DNA of 64,000 nt from Dastarcus helophoroides. Taxonomy: Eukaryota > Arthropoda > Insecta > Coleoptera > Bothrideridae. Shown piece by piece: positions 21,572 through 33,028 of the stretch. The notes below the pieces were generated by a model. It saw nothing but the letters and a program-made list of their open reading frames with translations, searched no databases and was not told where the DNA came from. Every line of letters begins with the position of its first letter. Position 1 is the stretch's first letter. Position numbers and translations under genes: made by a program. The stretch is taken from contig CM053328.1 in the NCBI GenBank assembly GCA_028583605.1, positions 3,243,076 to 3,307,075 of the forward strand, in the 5' to 3' direction.

Positions 21572-24500
21572 CAAAGGCGGCTCTTAGCCAAAATAAGTGG
21601 GGGTGCTGCTCCAGAAAATATTCAGCTTTTATGTGAAATTCAGGCTGATCCAATTTTTAAATTTTTAAAAGTTTTTATTTAAATTTTAATTTATTTTCTA
21701 CATAATTTAGCAAACTTTGGGAAAACAGTCGAAATTACAAGTTTAAAATTGTAATTTCTAAAAAAAAAGGGTTTTATTTTCCAAAAACTGGTAAAAATTA
21801 ATCAAGCTTTTGGTAAAAAAATTCAAAATTTGAAATTATATTTTAGCATTTCAGAAGAAAACTTCAAATTTGCAAGAAAGGTTTTAACGATATTTTAATA
21901 AAAATTATTTAACTTCAGAATTAAAGCCAAAAAAAGTGATAAAACATCGAAATTTGAAGATAAAATTATAAATTTCGGGAAAAAAGTCGAAATTTACATA
22001 AAAAAAATATTCAACGTTGGAAAAAACTCTCGAAATAACTCTGATATTAAAACAGAGCTAAAACTTAAAATTTCGAAAAATAGAATTAAAATTTAAAATG
22101 AAGCTTTCAAAATAGCGTCAATATCTTTTTGTAAATTTAAAAATTGTTAATTTATAATTTTACATTAAAAAAAATATAAATTGAATGTGGAAAATGGAAA
22201 TATTTAAAAAAAAGCAATCAATTTACAAAAATATTGAAAACATTTTGAAATATAGTCGACAAAAATAGTCAACAATTTCAAAAAATATAGATTTAACAAA
22301 TCGAAATTTTCAAAAAAAATTCGAAATATTAAAAAAAACAAAATTTTGCAAAAATAGGAAAATTTTTAAAAATACAAAAATTTTGGAAGAAAATCCATAT
22401 ATTTTAAAAATTCAAAGTTTGCCAAAAATTAAAAATTTTGAAAAATATCCGCATCTTTAAAACCATTTAATTTTTTTAATCCGAAAAAGGTGGAGCTTTG
22501 ATAAAAGTCGAAAATTTCAGGACACAAAATTTTACAAATACTCGACATTTAAAAAAATTTCAATTTTCAAAAGATGTTCAAAAAGTCGAAGTTATGAAAA
22601 AATTTCGACAATTTGTTAACAGTCAAAATTCAAAAAAAAACTGAAAATTTAAAAAATATCGAATTCTAAAAAATTGTCAACGAAAACAGTCATGAAATTA
22701 AAAAAATGTCGAGATTTTTAAGCTTACAGAAAGAATAGCAATGTTACAGAAAATCGAAATTTTCAAAAAATTAAAAATGGGAAAGAAGTGAAAACCAGAA
22801 TTCTAAAAAGGTAAGATTTGAAAAACAAGGAAAAATTTTTAAAAAGTCGAAATTTTGAGCTTTTAAAAACTCCATGAAAGAAATAAGAAATTTTAAAAAG
22901 TTGAAGGTTTGAAATGTTGCCAAAATTAAAATTTCCAAAAAAAGGCGCTGACAATTTCGAAAACCCCTAAACAAAAAAAAACTAGTCGAAGAAAATAGTA
23001 GGAAATTTCAAAAACGTTTAAGAAAACTCGACATTTTCAACAAACGTAAAAATTTTCAAAAAAATGGAAATTTAAAAAAAAATGTTGCAATTTTCAAAAA
23101 CATGTTCAAAAAGTGGAAATAACAAAAAAAATGTTGACAATTTGTCAGAAAACGACATTTTTCAAAAAATGTGAAAATCAAAAAAATGACGAATTTTAAA
23201 AAAACAGTCAACGAAAATAGCCAGAAGATTTTAAAAAATGTCGAGATTTTTGAATTTTCAAAAAATCAAAATTTTCAAAAGAAACTGAATATTGGAAAGG
23301 GCGAAGGACAGCATCCGGAGAAAAGGTAGGATTTGAAAAAAATCAGAAATTTTAAAAATCCAGCTTTTAATAAAATCAACATTTTCAAAAAAATACGAGT
23401 GAAGAGCTTGACACTGCCAAAATGTTCAAAAAAGTTAAAATTTGTAAAAAAAAGCCTAAATATTAAAAGAAATCTCAATATAAAGAACTAGTCGATGAAA
23501 ATGGCGGAAAATTTCAAAAAAGTAAAGAAAAATCTAAATATTGAAAAAAAGTCGAAATTAAAAAATTAATCATTTCGAAATATATCTCGAAATTTTTGAA
23601 ATACTTGAAATTGTTAAAAGCAGCCGACGAAAAAAATCGAAGATTACAAAAAATTTCAAAATTTAAAAAGTCAACATCTAAAAATATCGAAATTTTCAAT
23701 TTCTTTGAAATAAAAATAAAATGGCGACATGTTTGGAACCAGAAATAATTCAAATTGAACATTTTGAAAAAACAATCGGCTTTCAAAGAATTCGACTTTT
23801 CAAACGACGTAGGAACTTTCAAAGAGTGGAATTTTTGAAGAAAATTTCGAAAATTTCAAAACATTTCGAGATTTAAAAAAGTCAACATTTAAAAAGATCT
23901 AAATGTTCAAAAAAATTAAAAATTTGATAAAATGACAACCGTTTTGGGACCAGAAATATTTTAAATTCAAAATTTTGAAAAAAAATCAGCTTTCAAAAAT
24001 TCAACTTTTCAAACAACGTAGGAATGTTTAAATAGTAGAACTTTTTAAACAAAAATTTTCAATTTAAAAAATCAAGAAGTTGGAAAAGTCGAAATTATGA
24101 AAAAGAAATTCGACAAATTGCAAAAAGTCGATATTTTCAAAAGTGTCTCAATATTTAAAAAAAAATAGCGAATTTTCATAAATAGTTCACGAAATATTCG
24201 GAAATTTCAAAAAATGTTGAAATTTAATAAAAATCGACATTTTCAACAAAAAAAAAGTCAAAATTGTGACAAAATCGAAAATGTTCAACAAAAAAATTCA
24301 AATTCGGAGAAAAGCCGGAATGAGGTACAATTTGAAAAATGAATGTTTTAAAAAATCCGATAAAAAAACTCGATATTTTTCAAATATGGTAAAGAATTTT
24401 CAAAGAATGGAATTTTAAGAAAATTAAAAAATAAACGGAATCTTTCGTAAAAATCTTAAATTTGAAAGGTCGCAATTTTTAATCGCCATAATCAAAAAGA

Positions 24501-24840
24501 AGAAATTTTGGGAGAAGTTAAAGCTTTCAAAAATCGGAATTAAAAAAAAACATTTTGAAAAATGCCGAAATTTTTAAGTAAAGTTCCAAATTTCAAAAAA
24601 TTCAACTTTCGAAAAGAAGGTAAAATTTTGAAAACAAAAAATTGATAAAAAACTCGATATTATCACAAACAGTTCAAGTAAATTTTCAAAGGCAATTTAA
24701 AATTTTTTACGGGAAAGCCAAAATTTAGAAAAAACTCAAAATTAATAAAAAGTTAAAATTTTGAAAAAATGTTATCAATAATTTCAAGTGGAAACCGGGG
24801 GTGCTGCAGTTTCATAGTGCCTATGGGCGAGCCGCCACTG
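21572..24840 (+). mobile_element. complete hAT-like element filled with AT-rich repeat
   Basis: The left end is CAAAGGCGGCTCTTAGCCAA...AGTGGGGGTGCTGCT. The right end, read on minus, is CAGTGGCGGCTCGCCCATAG...CTGCAGCACCCCC. These ends are inverted complements over the GGCGGCTC and GGGGGTGCTGC blocks. Flanks are AAGAAAAG (21564-21571) and GAGAAAAG (24841-24848), a 7/8 match to an 8-bp target duplication typical of hAT elements. The 3.2-kb interior is AT-rich decayed repeat (AAATTTCGAAAAA, TTTCAAAAA runs) with no transposase, so the element is non-autonomous. Confidence 0.75.
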
Positions 24841-24857
24841 GAGAAAAGCGCGATTAA

Positions 24858-24905
24858 AAAATATTAGGCAACCATGGGGACTGCCGATAGAAGTGATTTA
24901 GTTTT
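24858..24905 (+). repeat. dispersed repeat, copy B
   Basis: GGCAACCATGGGGACTGCCG then ATAGAAGTGATTTAG matches the motif at 8737 and 52530. It begins within about 10 bp of the hAT-like target site, so the transposon probably landed next to or in this older repeat. Confidence 0.45.
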
Positions 24906-24944
24906 GAATTTTCATGTTATAGTATTTTTTTTTTCTTTTTTTTT

Positions 24945-25115
24945 GGTGGAACGGAATGGTTCTTGGTTATCTTCCAAAATTGAAATACAAATCTTGTCCC
25001 CTGAAACCAAGATAGATTAAGAAACACAAAAAAGGTTGCTCTACCTTTGCAATCTTTGTTGTTTTTTAATCTTTTTTGGTTTCAGGGGACAAGATTTGTA
25101 TTTCAATTTTTGAAG
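24945..25115. mobile_element. fold-back MITE copy 3 (central hairpin deleted)
   Basis: Starts GGTGGAACGGAATGGTTCTT. It keeps both outer arms (AAATCTTGTCCCCTGAAACC and TTTTGGTTTCAGGGGACAAG), but the inner ACGCGTTTCGA hairpins are reduced to GGTTGCTCTACC. This copy shows the left terminus best. Confidence 0.85.
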
Positions 25116-25993
25116 TATAGAATCAAAAATTTAAGTTGAAAATTTCTTAACAACTTTATAACAGTTGAACCGTTAATCTTAATCGTCACGAATTTAATTT
25201 CAAGCACTTTATATCGCAGGAAAAATTTGGTAAATATTAATTGTGGTTAAGCAGTTCCGCGAATTCGCAGACGGTGGCATGCACACCTAAATGGATACCC
25301 AGCATATCCGTTCGTAACTATCACTTTGACTCACATTCAAAGGTAATCCTGACACGTTTGCAGAACAAATTTGGCTCAATGGGCGCCTACTAGTCGCCTA
25401 TTATGAATGGATTACAAATTAGATAGAAGATAGAAGAGGAAGTTTATGATTAATTGATCCGTGGTTAATCTAGCGTCACCGATTTCACAGCCAGCAATAT
25501 GAGAATGTGTACTGTATGGACTCTAGTCTAAACTGCATTAAAAAACGGACGAGGGCACATTAACGGTGACAAGGTTAAAAATACACGTGTGGAAAGTTGT
25601 TAGTCATGGAGCACTGGAATTTAAAAATATATCAGTTATGTTTTCCCGATGTTATGCTATATTCACGTATAAATTATTAACTCGAGTGAAAGCTAATAAT
25701 AACGTGGGAAAAACTGTATGGACATCAATTAAAAAATTGGAGTTAGGTTCGCACCAATGTTGTCATACCTACGGTAATTACCGCATATGTAGGGTGATTA
25801 CCGCATATGTACGGTTATTACCGTACATGAACGGTAATTTTGACAAAAGTACAAAAGTCTAAATACCAATACCGTTCCAAAAAATACGATAATTTACGTT
25901 TTACTATTTAATAACAATAAGTTTGTTAAGTAATTCACCAATATTATTTTACGCACAGTTTCACAATTTACAGCCAAGTAAAAAATTTGCGCC
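25116..25993. other. unique sequence and presumed 5' region of the retrotransposon
   Basis: No gene was recognised. The left edge of the following retrotransposon cannot be fixed; it lies somewhere before 25994. The 98-codon frame at 25566-25862 has no recognisable domain. Confidence 0.35.
25768..25842. repeat. tandem palindromic repeats (ACGGTAATTACCG family)
   Basis: Four related units (CTACGGTAATTACCGCATAT, GTAGGGTGATTACCGCATAT, GTACGGTTATTACCGTACAT, GAACGGTAATT) are spaced about 20 bp apart. The first contains a perfect CGGTAATTACCG palindrome. They lie about 150 bp upstream of the retrotransposon ORF and could be part of its 5' control region. Confidence 0.6.
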
Positions 25994-27100
25994 ATGCCAT
26001 CTCGTGATCAGCAGAAACATTGTAGTTTAATTTTGCAAGTTTTTTCTTGGATTTTAAACACTAATTTACTATCAGATGTAAAAGGTTTACGATCCAAAAT
26101 TCTTTTGTTTTATAACAATTTATCATTAGGTAATTATGAAATAGTTGCATTAACTGAAACGTGGCTTAACTCAGATATACAATGCTATGAGTTGTTTCCT
26201 AATAATTTCACAGTGTTTCGTAAGGACAGGGAGTATAGTTTTCTCAATGTGACCAGAGGAGGTGGTGTCCTCCTCGCAATTTCTGATGAATTTCAAACCT
26301 CTGAACTTAATTTTAATCATATAACTGAAGCAATTCCTTTAGTTGATATTTGTGGAGTCAAAGTTACTTTGCACTCTAATGTAGTGATCTTTGTCTTGGT
26401 TTATATACCTCCAACCTGTAGAGTTGCTGAGTACGAGCTATTTTTTGAATTACTTGAACACTCTAATTTTGAGTTTAACTGTGACAAACCAATGATTATT
26501 GGTGATTTCAATATTAAAAACTTTAATAACCCAAATGACAACTATTTTATGCCAATCAAGAATTTCATGCAAATTCAGGACCTTCATCAATGCAATAATG
26601 TATTAAATTCCTCCGACAGGTTATTGGACTTAGTATTATCAAGTTTTAATTGTCATGTTCTGAAATTCACATTTCCTTTAGTTCCTGAAGACGCATATCA
26701 TCTCGCGCTTGACATTAATGTTACTCTATCTTGTCAACGGTTTATTAATTTTGATGTCAATCATCAAGGCTATCAAGCCCAATCATTTAATTTTAAAAAA
26801 GCGAACTACCTACTGCTATATGATTTATTATCTAATATTGACTGGAGTATACTGGAAACATTTAATTATGTGAACATTGCTTGCTCTACCTTCTACGAAA
26901 TCCTGACGAATACATTTGAATCTGCTATTCCGAGATATACACAGAAATCAAATTGTCGTACATGCTATCCACCATGGTTCGATTCCCATTTAATAAAGTT
27001 AATAAAATTTAAAGGCAGGTTACACAAAAATTATAAGCGTACTCGGAATTCCAATGTATATGAGAACTTTAAATATTATAGAGCATTATGCAAAAAATAG
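25994..27100 (+). pseudogene. retrotransposon endonuclease domain
   Basis: 368 codons. Visible endonuclease/exonuclease/phosphatase-fold motifs are ALTETWL near residue 54, RGGGVLLAI, the catalytic IIGDFNIKN, SDRLLDLVLS, and a terminal segment EDAYHLALDI where the family has a D-H pair. Such enzymes nick the genomic target for target-primed reverse transcription. The frame closes at a TAG after CKK. Six A's stand where seven would keep the frame, so the true ORF continued into 27088-27276. Confidence 0.8.
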
Positions 27101-27276
27101 CTGACCAATCTTACAAAGAATATCTCTTGAACGTCCAGAATAGCATTTCCAATGATCCTAAAAAGTTTTGGTCTTTTATTCAAATAGAGAAAGGGAGAAC
27201 AAGAATTCCTGGTGTTATGTCTTATGGTATAGCACAATTGTCCACTCCTCAAGAGATTGTGGATGGGTTTTTTTAA
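27088..27276 (+). pseudogene. linker between endonuclease and reverse transcriptase (frame-shifted piece)
   Basis: This frame carries the DPKKFWSFI segment typical of the region between endonuclease and polymerase in these elements. It ends VDGFF-stop because a run of seven T's has one base too many; the downstream frame resumes at GFFKSVY. Both breaks are single-base homopolymer changes. Confidence 0.75.
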
Positions 27277-28402
27277 AAGTGTATACATAACACCCAATAA
27301 CACTCATAATTCAGATAATACGGCTGCCAAATATTTCTCTCATTTTCCTGATACAGTCCCTATTTTGAATATAACTGAAGCTGAAATATTAGAGGCACTA
27401 AAACGGTCAAAGGATAAATTTACTTCTGGACCAGATGACATTCCCAGCTTTCTGCTGAAAGATTGTGCTAACGTATTTTCTAAACCACTCACTATTCTAT
27501 TTAATTTGTCTCTAAAAACATCTGAATTTCCGTCGCTGTGGAAACAGGCATGTATTACTCCAGTGTTTAAAAAGGGTATTACAACGCAAATAAGCAACTA
27601 CAGACCAATTTCGCTACTTTGTAACTTTGCAAAGATATTTGAGTCGATTTTATACAAGCGCATACATGCATCAATAAAAAATTTTATATCTGAGAATCAG
27701 CATGGTTTCGTTGAGAAACGATCTACTGTAGCAAATTTAGCTTCTTTCTCTCAGTATGTGGCCGAAATCATTGACCGTCATGGACAAGTTGATTGTATAT
27801 ACACAGACTTTCAAAAAGCCTTTGATCAAATTGATCATTTTATTCTCTTGCAAAAATTGCAACTTAATGGATTTTCAGACCGGCTGATACACTTTTTTAT
27901 GTCATACCTAACAAATAGGGAGCAATTTGTCAAATATCGAAATTTTAAATCTAACACGTTCAGCCCAACATCGGGAGTTCCACAAGGCTCAAATCTCGGT
28001 CCTTTGATCTTTGTCTTATTCATCAGTGATATTGTTTCTGTTATAAAATCATCCAAACTACTTTTTGCAGATGACTTAAAATTCTTTAGTTCCGTATCTT
28101 CCAATGAGGACTGTGTATTATTTCAAAAAGACATTGATGTTGTTGTTAAGTGGTGCAATGATAATTGGCTTTCTTTAAATATATCTAAATGTAATGTTGT
28201 TGCCTACTCAAGAAAAATCAATATAATCAAGCATGAGTATGAAATTAATAGTGTCATTTTAAGCAGATGTGAATCCATAAGGGATCTGGGAGTTATTATG
28301 GATAGTAGTTTTAACTTTGCTTTGCACATTACTGAGGCACTTTCATCAGCATATAAAACACATGGCTTTCTGTGTAGAAATTGTAAGGATTTTAACAACT
28401 AG
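27257..28402 (+). pseudogene. retrotransposon reverse transcriptase domain
   Basis: 381 codons with the reverse transcriptase blocks in order: SGPDDIPSFLLKD, ITPVFKKG, NYRPISLLCN, the NQHGFVEKRST block, motif A TDFQKAFDQIDH, motif B SGVPQGSNLGPL, motif C LLFADDLKFF (intact Asp pair), then KWCNDNWLSLNISKCN. The protein would copy the element's RNA at a nicked chromosome. It stops at an in-frame TAG (28400-28402); related coding continues directly after in the same frame (KSLALLFQSLVLTRLEYGSL), so the stop is a nonsense change. Confidence 0.85.
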
Positions 28403-28902
28403 AAATCTTTAGCATTATTATTTCAGTCGCTAGTACTAACACGTCTTGAATATGGCTCCCTCATCTGGTTTCCAATATATAATACTCATATCTCAGCATT
28501 AGAGTCAATTCAAAGGCGTTTGTTTCCTCAAATTCTTGTGTTTCATTTAGATGGTGTCTACCCAGCTAGAGGCTGTGACCATAACGTTCTTTTAAATCGT
28601 TTCAATTTTATCAGCCTACAAACCCGAAGAATAACACATTGAATGAATTTCTTATACGGACTCCTCAATAATTAATAATAAACTTACTTTCCAAGATTAA
28701 CTTTTTGGTACCAAGACAGAGTGCAAGATCAAAACAAATGTTCTATTGTGAGAATAGTCGTACTAACGCTATGGGCAGGTCTCCGCTAGTGATTCTCACA
28801 AAATATGCTAATGGTATTGCGGACAGTTTTGATTTCTATTCAGACAGTCGGGCCAAATTAAGAAAAACTATCGAAGAAACGTTTAGCCACATTTCCTTAT
28901 AA
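28403..28902 (+). pseudogene. C-terminal region of the same retrotransposon, broken
   Basis: After the nonsense codon the frame continues with LTRLEYGSLIWFP and ESIQRR, then stops again near 28640. A second piece from about 28687 (LLSKINFLVPRQSARSK...) runs to a TAA at 28902. Both match the usual C-terminal region downstream of such reverse transcriptases. 28903-29067 is 3' UTR. Confidence 0.65.
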
Positions 28903-29183
28903 TTAATTTACTTTATTTATCTAATAATTAGTGTCTTCTCCAGGTAATTATTTTGTATAATTCATAATTATTTATTTTTTCTTATGATCAAGTGCATCTA
29001 CTACCATCAATTTTTATTTTTTATTTTGTTTCTGTAATTGGGAATAAACCCTGTTGAAATATAATAAAATATTATTATTATTATTCTGGATTCTGGATTC
29101 GTTGTGGGTTGTCTAAAGTTTACGCCAGCACTTCCACCCTTTCCGGGCCCATTGTGCTATCCCCGTGATTGAGGTGTCCTTGG

Positions 29184-30342
29184 TCATTCATTCAGCCACC
29201 CAACCTTGTTGAGAAACTGAAGAACGTCCCTTGGATGCGCCTCTCTCAAACTGGCCACACTAGGCCAGAAGTCCCCCAGCGTGGATCCTCTGTTTGATGC
29301 TAGTGCCGGGCAGTGACACATCACGTGCTCGACACTCTTATCTTCTTCTAAGCACCCTCTGCAGCTCGGGTCGTTTATGATTCCCATTCTGTGAAGGTGT
29401 TTGTTTAATCGACAGTGACCTGTCCATATCCCTACAAGTTTCCTGAGATTATTCCTTGAGAGTTGTAGGCATAGTTTTGCCCTTTCCCTGTACGGCATTC
29501 TAATGAATGCGTGAAGTTTGTCGGCATATTGCTATTGATGCCCATAAGGATTGTGTTTACGATAAGTTTCTTCGTTAAGTAGGGATCTTACGGTTGATCT
29601 TGCCAGGGGAAGGGTTGGTTCTGGTCCAACGAATTGTCCCTCCGAACCCTTCCTCGCCAGTTTGTCAGCGCGTTCGTTTCCCTCTTTCCCAGAATGTCCT
29701 TTGATCCATATTAGATCAATTGCATTCTCTTGTGATAGACGTTCTAGAGCTAGGTGGCAATTCCATACCAGCACTGAGTTTGTTTTCACCTTCCTCAGGG
29801 CCTTAAGGGCTGCCTGGCTGTCCGTCTTTATTTGGATATATTTTCCTGTAATGTTCAGTTGCGTCATTTGTTCGGCGCTATATAAAATTCCCAACATCTC
29901 CGCTTGAAAAGATTGTTGAGTATTTATCTAGCTTAATACTTACATTTAGGTTCAGGTCTTCCGAGAAGATTCCTGATTCCAGTGCCCGTATTTGTTTTCG
30001 ATCCATCCAGTATATATACTTACTGTCTGGTATCCTTGCTTGTACTTCCTCCATTTTTATACGGTAGGATTTTGTGAAGTTATATTTCACCAGTAGATGG
30101 TCCATCGGCGCGCATCCAGAATAGGTACCTTTTGGAGCGCCTCCTCCATTATGCGCCAGGTGACCCACCATTTTACCTACCGTATTCCACATTCCTCCTG
30201 CTCGCAAACGGAAAGCAGAAGCTTGTGCCGCCCCCTCAAGAAATATGTCGAGAGGTGGCCTCCATTGCTGCTGTTGGAAAGGATTTCATTGCTCCTATCA
30301 CTGCCAGACACGCTAGTCTCTGGATGTGATTTAGCTTTTGTT
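29184..30342 (-). pseudogene. ORF2 RNase H and Cys/His C-terminal domain, multiply broken
   Basis: Pieces in three frames. An RNase H start (LDGSKTNTGTGI, out of frame with its flanks) lies near 30010. IKTDSQAALKALRKV with its catalytic Asp, and LIWIKGHSGKEGNERADKLA, lie at 29897-29532. After an in-frame TAG at 29534-29532 the same frame continues to 29184 with HLHRMGIINDPSCRGCLEED and the EHVMCHCPAL pattern, a C-x2-C...H-x3-C-x-C zinc-binding-like tail typical of RNase H-bearing elements. A one-base insertion (extra T near 29907) explains one shift. Confidence 0.8.
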
Positions 30343-31383
30343 TTATAGTGGTGCACTTTGTCTTTGGCCACCAAACATAACTCCGTAGCTTACAATTGGT
30401 CTGATGACTGCCGTGTATAGCCAAAAGGTCATCTTAGGGGATAACCCCCAAGACCTTCCGATGGCCCCACGGCATTGCCAGAAGATCTTGTAAGCTTTGT
30501 TTAATTTATTTTCAATGTGGTACTTCCAGCTCAGTTTGCTGTCAAGTTCAATACCAAGGTATTTCACTCGATTTGACAACCCGAGTTGGGTTCCCATGAG
30601 TTTGGGAAATTTTAGTCGCGCTAATTTCCTTTTATTTGTGAAAAGGACCATTTTCGTCTTTGCAGGATTTGCTGCTAGGGGATGTTCTTTGCACCATTTC
30701 TCGACTATATATAAGGCGTCTTGCATTAACTCGACGAGTACTCCCTCGTGTTTACCTAAAAGCAGAATGGTTATATCATCTGCGTACGCAACTGTATAGA
30801 GACCCCGATCATTGAGTTTTCGGATAAGGGCATCCGCTATGATTAACCATATAAAGGGGGATAATACACTCCCTTGCGGACATCCCTTACTTACGATTCC
30901 TCTGACCGTATAGTCTCCTACTGTAACTTGTATTGCTCGCCACTCAAGTATATGTCGTATGAGTTCCCGCAAGGCGGGTTCAATACCACTACGCTCAAGC
31001 GCCGAAGAAATGCTATTGAAGTTAGGTCTATCAAAGGCACCTTCTATGTCCAGAAATACACCTAGGGTGTGTTCTTTTACTTCTAGCGATCTCTCGATCC
31101 TGCTAACTACTGAGTGTAGCGCAGTTTCGGTATATCTGCCGGAAGTAAAAGCATGTTGATTTGAATGTAAGGGGTAGTGTATATCGTGGCTATCCCTTAA
31201 ATGTCTGTCGCACAACCTCTCCAACGTCTTCAGTAGGAAAGACGTTAGGCTGATTGGGCGACATGATTTAACCTCACCTTGAGGTTTACCCGGTTTTGGA
31301 ATAAAAATTACTTTGACTTCCCTCCATTCTCGGGGTATGTATTTAAAGGCAATACACGCCCTGAAAATTTGCACCAGGTATTT
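30343..31383 (-). pseudogene. ORF2 reverse transcriptase core
   Basis: Same frame as the upstream piece, separated only by the TAA at 31384. Blocks seen: VIFIPKPGK, SCRPISLTSFLLKTLERL, NQHAFTSGRYTETAL, motif A GVFLDIEGAFDRPN, motif B SKGCPQGSVLSPFIW, motif C TVAYADDITILL, then ANPAKTKMVLFTNKRKL and VKYLGIELDSKLSW. The catalytic YADD is intact. The frame is lost near 30390 and continues for 40-60 codons in another frame (WWPKTKCTTIKQKLNHIQRL). Confidence 0.85.
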
Positions 31384-32810
31384 TTATATCCACTCCATTT
31401 CCCACTGAAGCAGGGCAGCGTAGATACCGTCCAACCCGGGCGATTTGAAGGGAGCAAACGATTGTACGGCCCAGTTTACTTCTGTGTCAGTTACCATCTG
31501 AACAGCCTGCTCCCAATCCCTATTTCTCGGGTGAGAGGCTGAGTGCCCTTGCCACTTATGGCCTGGTATAACACGGCATCCTGGAAAGTGCGTGTTTAAG
31601 AGCTCTGAAGCTGTTTGTGCGGGTGTACTGGTATATGTACCGTCGGCTCGCTTTATCATGCTTACCTGTTGGTTTGGATCTTTCGAGAGTATCTTTTTCA
31701 GTCGGGAAACTGATGTAGTAGACTCTACGTCACTACAGAATTCTCTCCACTTTTCCCTTTGTCTCTTGCGAATAAGTTTCTTGTATTGTTTCCGGTGGTT
31801 GTGGTAAGCCTCCCAGTCACATATCAGTTTTGTCTTCTTCGCTTTATTGAAGAGCTTGTTTGCCTGAGATCTAAGTTTTTCGAGTTGCCCGTTCCACCAA
31901 GGGGTTGCCCGGGTTTCTCGAAGCTCAGTTCTCATTGGGCAAGCCTTCTCATATGCTGTAATGATATTTTTTCGCACTAAAGTGACGTATTTTTCGATCA
32001 GTTCAACTGTCCCGATTCTCTGTGGGGTTTCTACAGTCCCTAGGAGCCTTTCCAGATGGGTATTATAGTCCTCCCTGTTGGTGCTTCTGGGATTCCTGTA
32101 CGGTTTGGGTTCCAACCTACAACATAAAATATTGAATTTTATATATTGATGGTCAGACATTGTTGCATCCTTAGATACATGCCAGCCATTTATAATTTTG
32201 GTAATACTCATAGACGCCAGGGTGATGTCGATAACACTCTGGCCTCTGGAGGTAGCAAAGGTAGCTTCACTGCCTCTATTGAGTATATCTAATTTGGTAC
32301 TACTTAAGTATTGTAGTAAAGATGTACCTCGAGGGTTGTTCGTTTCGCTCCCCCAAGCTGTATGGTGGGCATTTGTGTCACATCCAATTATAAGATCTAC
32401 ATTACCTGCCTCACAAAAGTCGATCAGTCCTGCCATTTCCTCGGAGGGTGGTGGTCCTTTCGAATCTATTGGTAGGTAGGTCGATGCTATTACAAGTGAT
32501 ATTTTCCTTCTCGACGCGCAAGTTCCACTCGGAGAGCTGTTTAATCTCCAGAGCAGAATTGGGGTAGGATATTCGCTTGCAGTAGTTTCGGGACATATAT
32601 GACAGCTCTTCGCTTGTCCCCATTTTTGAGGTAAAAAACTGTTCCACTTAATTTGCCTAAACCGCAAACTATATTGTTATATATCCACGGTTCTTGTATA
32701 AGGGCTATAATTTCTCCATGTCTGTCGAGAAAACGACATAGGTTAGCAGTCGCCGCTCGACAGTGTTGGAGATTTATTTGTATAAAGCCTATACCATTCC
32801 TAGAAGCCAT
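31384..32810 (-). pseudogene. ORF2 endonuclease and start of reverse transcriptase
   Basis: ORF2 appears to start at the ATG at 32810 (MASRNGIGFIQINLQHC). It changes frame at about 32650 and again near 32540, then runs open from about 32540 to a TAA at 31386-31384. Endonuclease motifs: ALIQEPWIY, ASTYLPID, LIIGCDTNAHHTAWGS, SVIDITLAS and TMSDHQYIKF (catalytic D-H). It continues through ATPWWNGQL, a basic coiled-coil-like region, and FAPFKSPGLDGIY, the first reverse transcriptase block. Confidence 0.8.
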
Positions 32811-33028
32811 GGTCACCAGAACGGCATAGACATTTAGTTCTTGCTTCCCCAGTTTCAAGAAACGAAACGCCCGGTTTCCCGGGTGTTCTAGCTTCCTAAA
32901 GCTGGGGGTGGCTGTGTTACCTCCATAGAGGACGGAGCCCCCACCTCCCGACTCAGCGACGAGGATGAGTAATGAAGTTTTGCTCTTAGGGAAGAGAAGA
33001 GGTGACTTACCCTTCCCTGGCGTTCTTC

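Larger units (their letters stand above)
25994..29085 (+). mobile_element. non-LTR retrotransposon, Jockey/CR1 type
   Basis: Order seen: apurinic-type endonuclease, reverse transcriptase, C-terminal domain, 3' UTR with AATAAA at 29043 and a short (ATT)n tail at 29068-29085. No gag-like ORF1 lies upstream, so the copy is 5'-truncated or belongs to a single-ORF lineage. Coding is interrupted by one base lost in an A-run at about 27091, one base gained in a T-run at about 27270, a TAG at 28400 and further stops in the C-terminal part. The subclade is uncertain; the SGVPQGSNLGPL and FADD motifs fit a Jockey/CR1-like reverse transcriptase. Confidence 0.85.
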
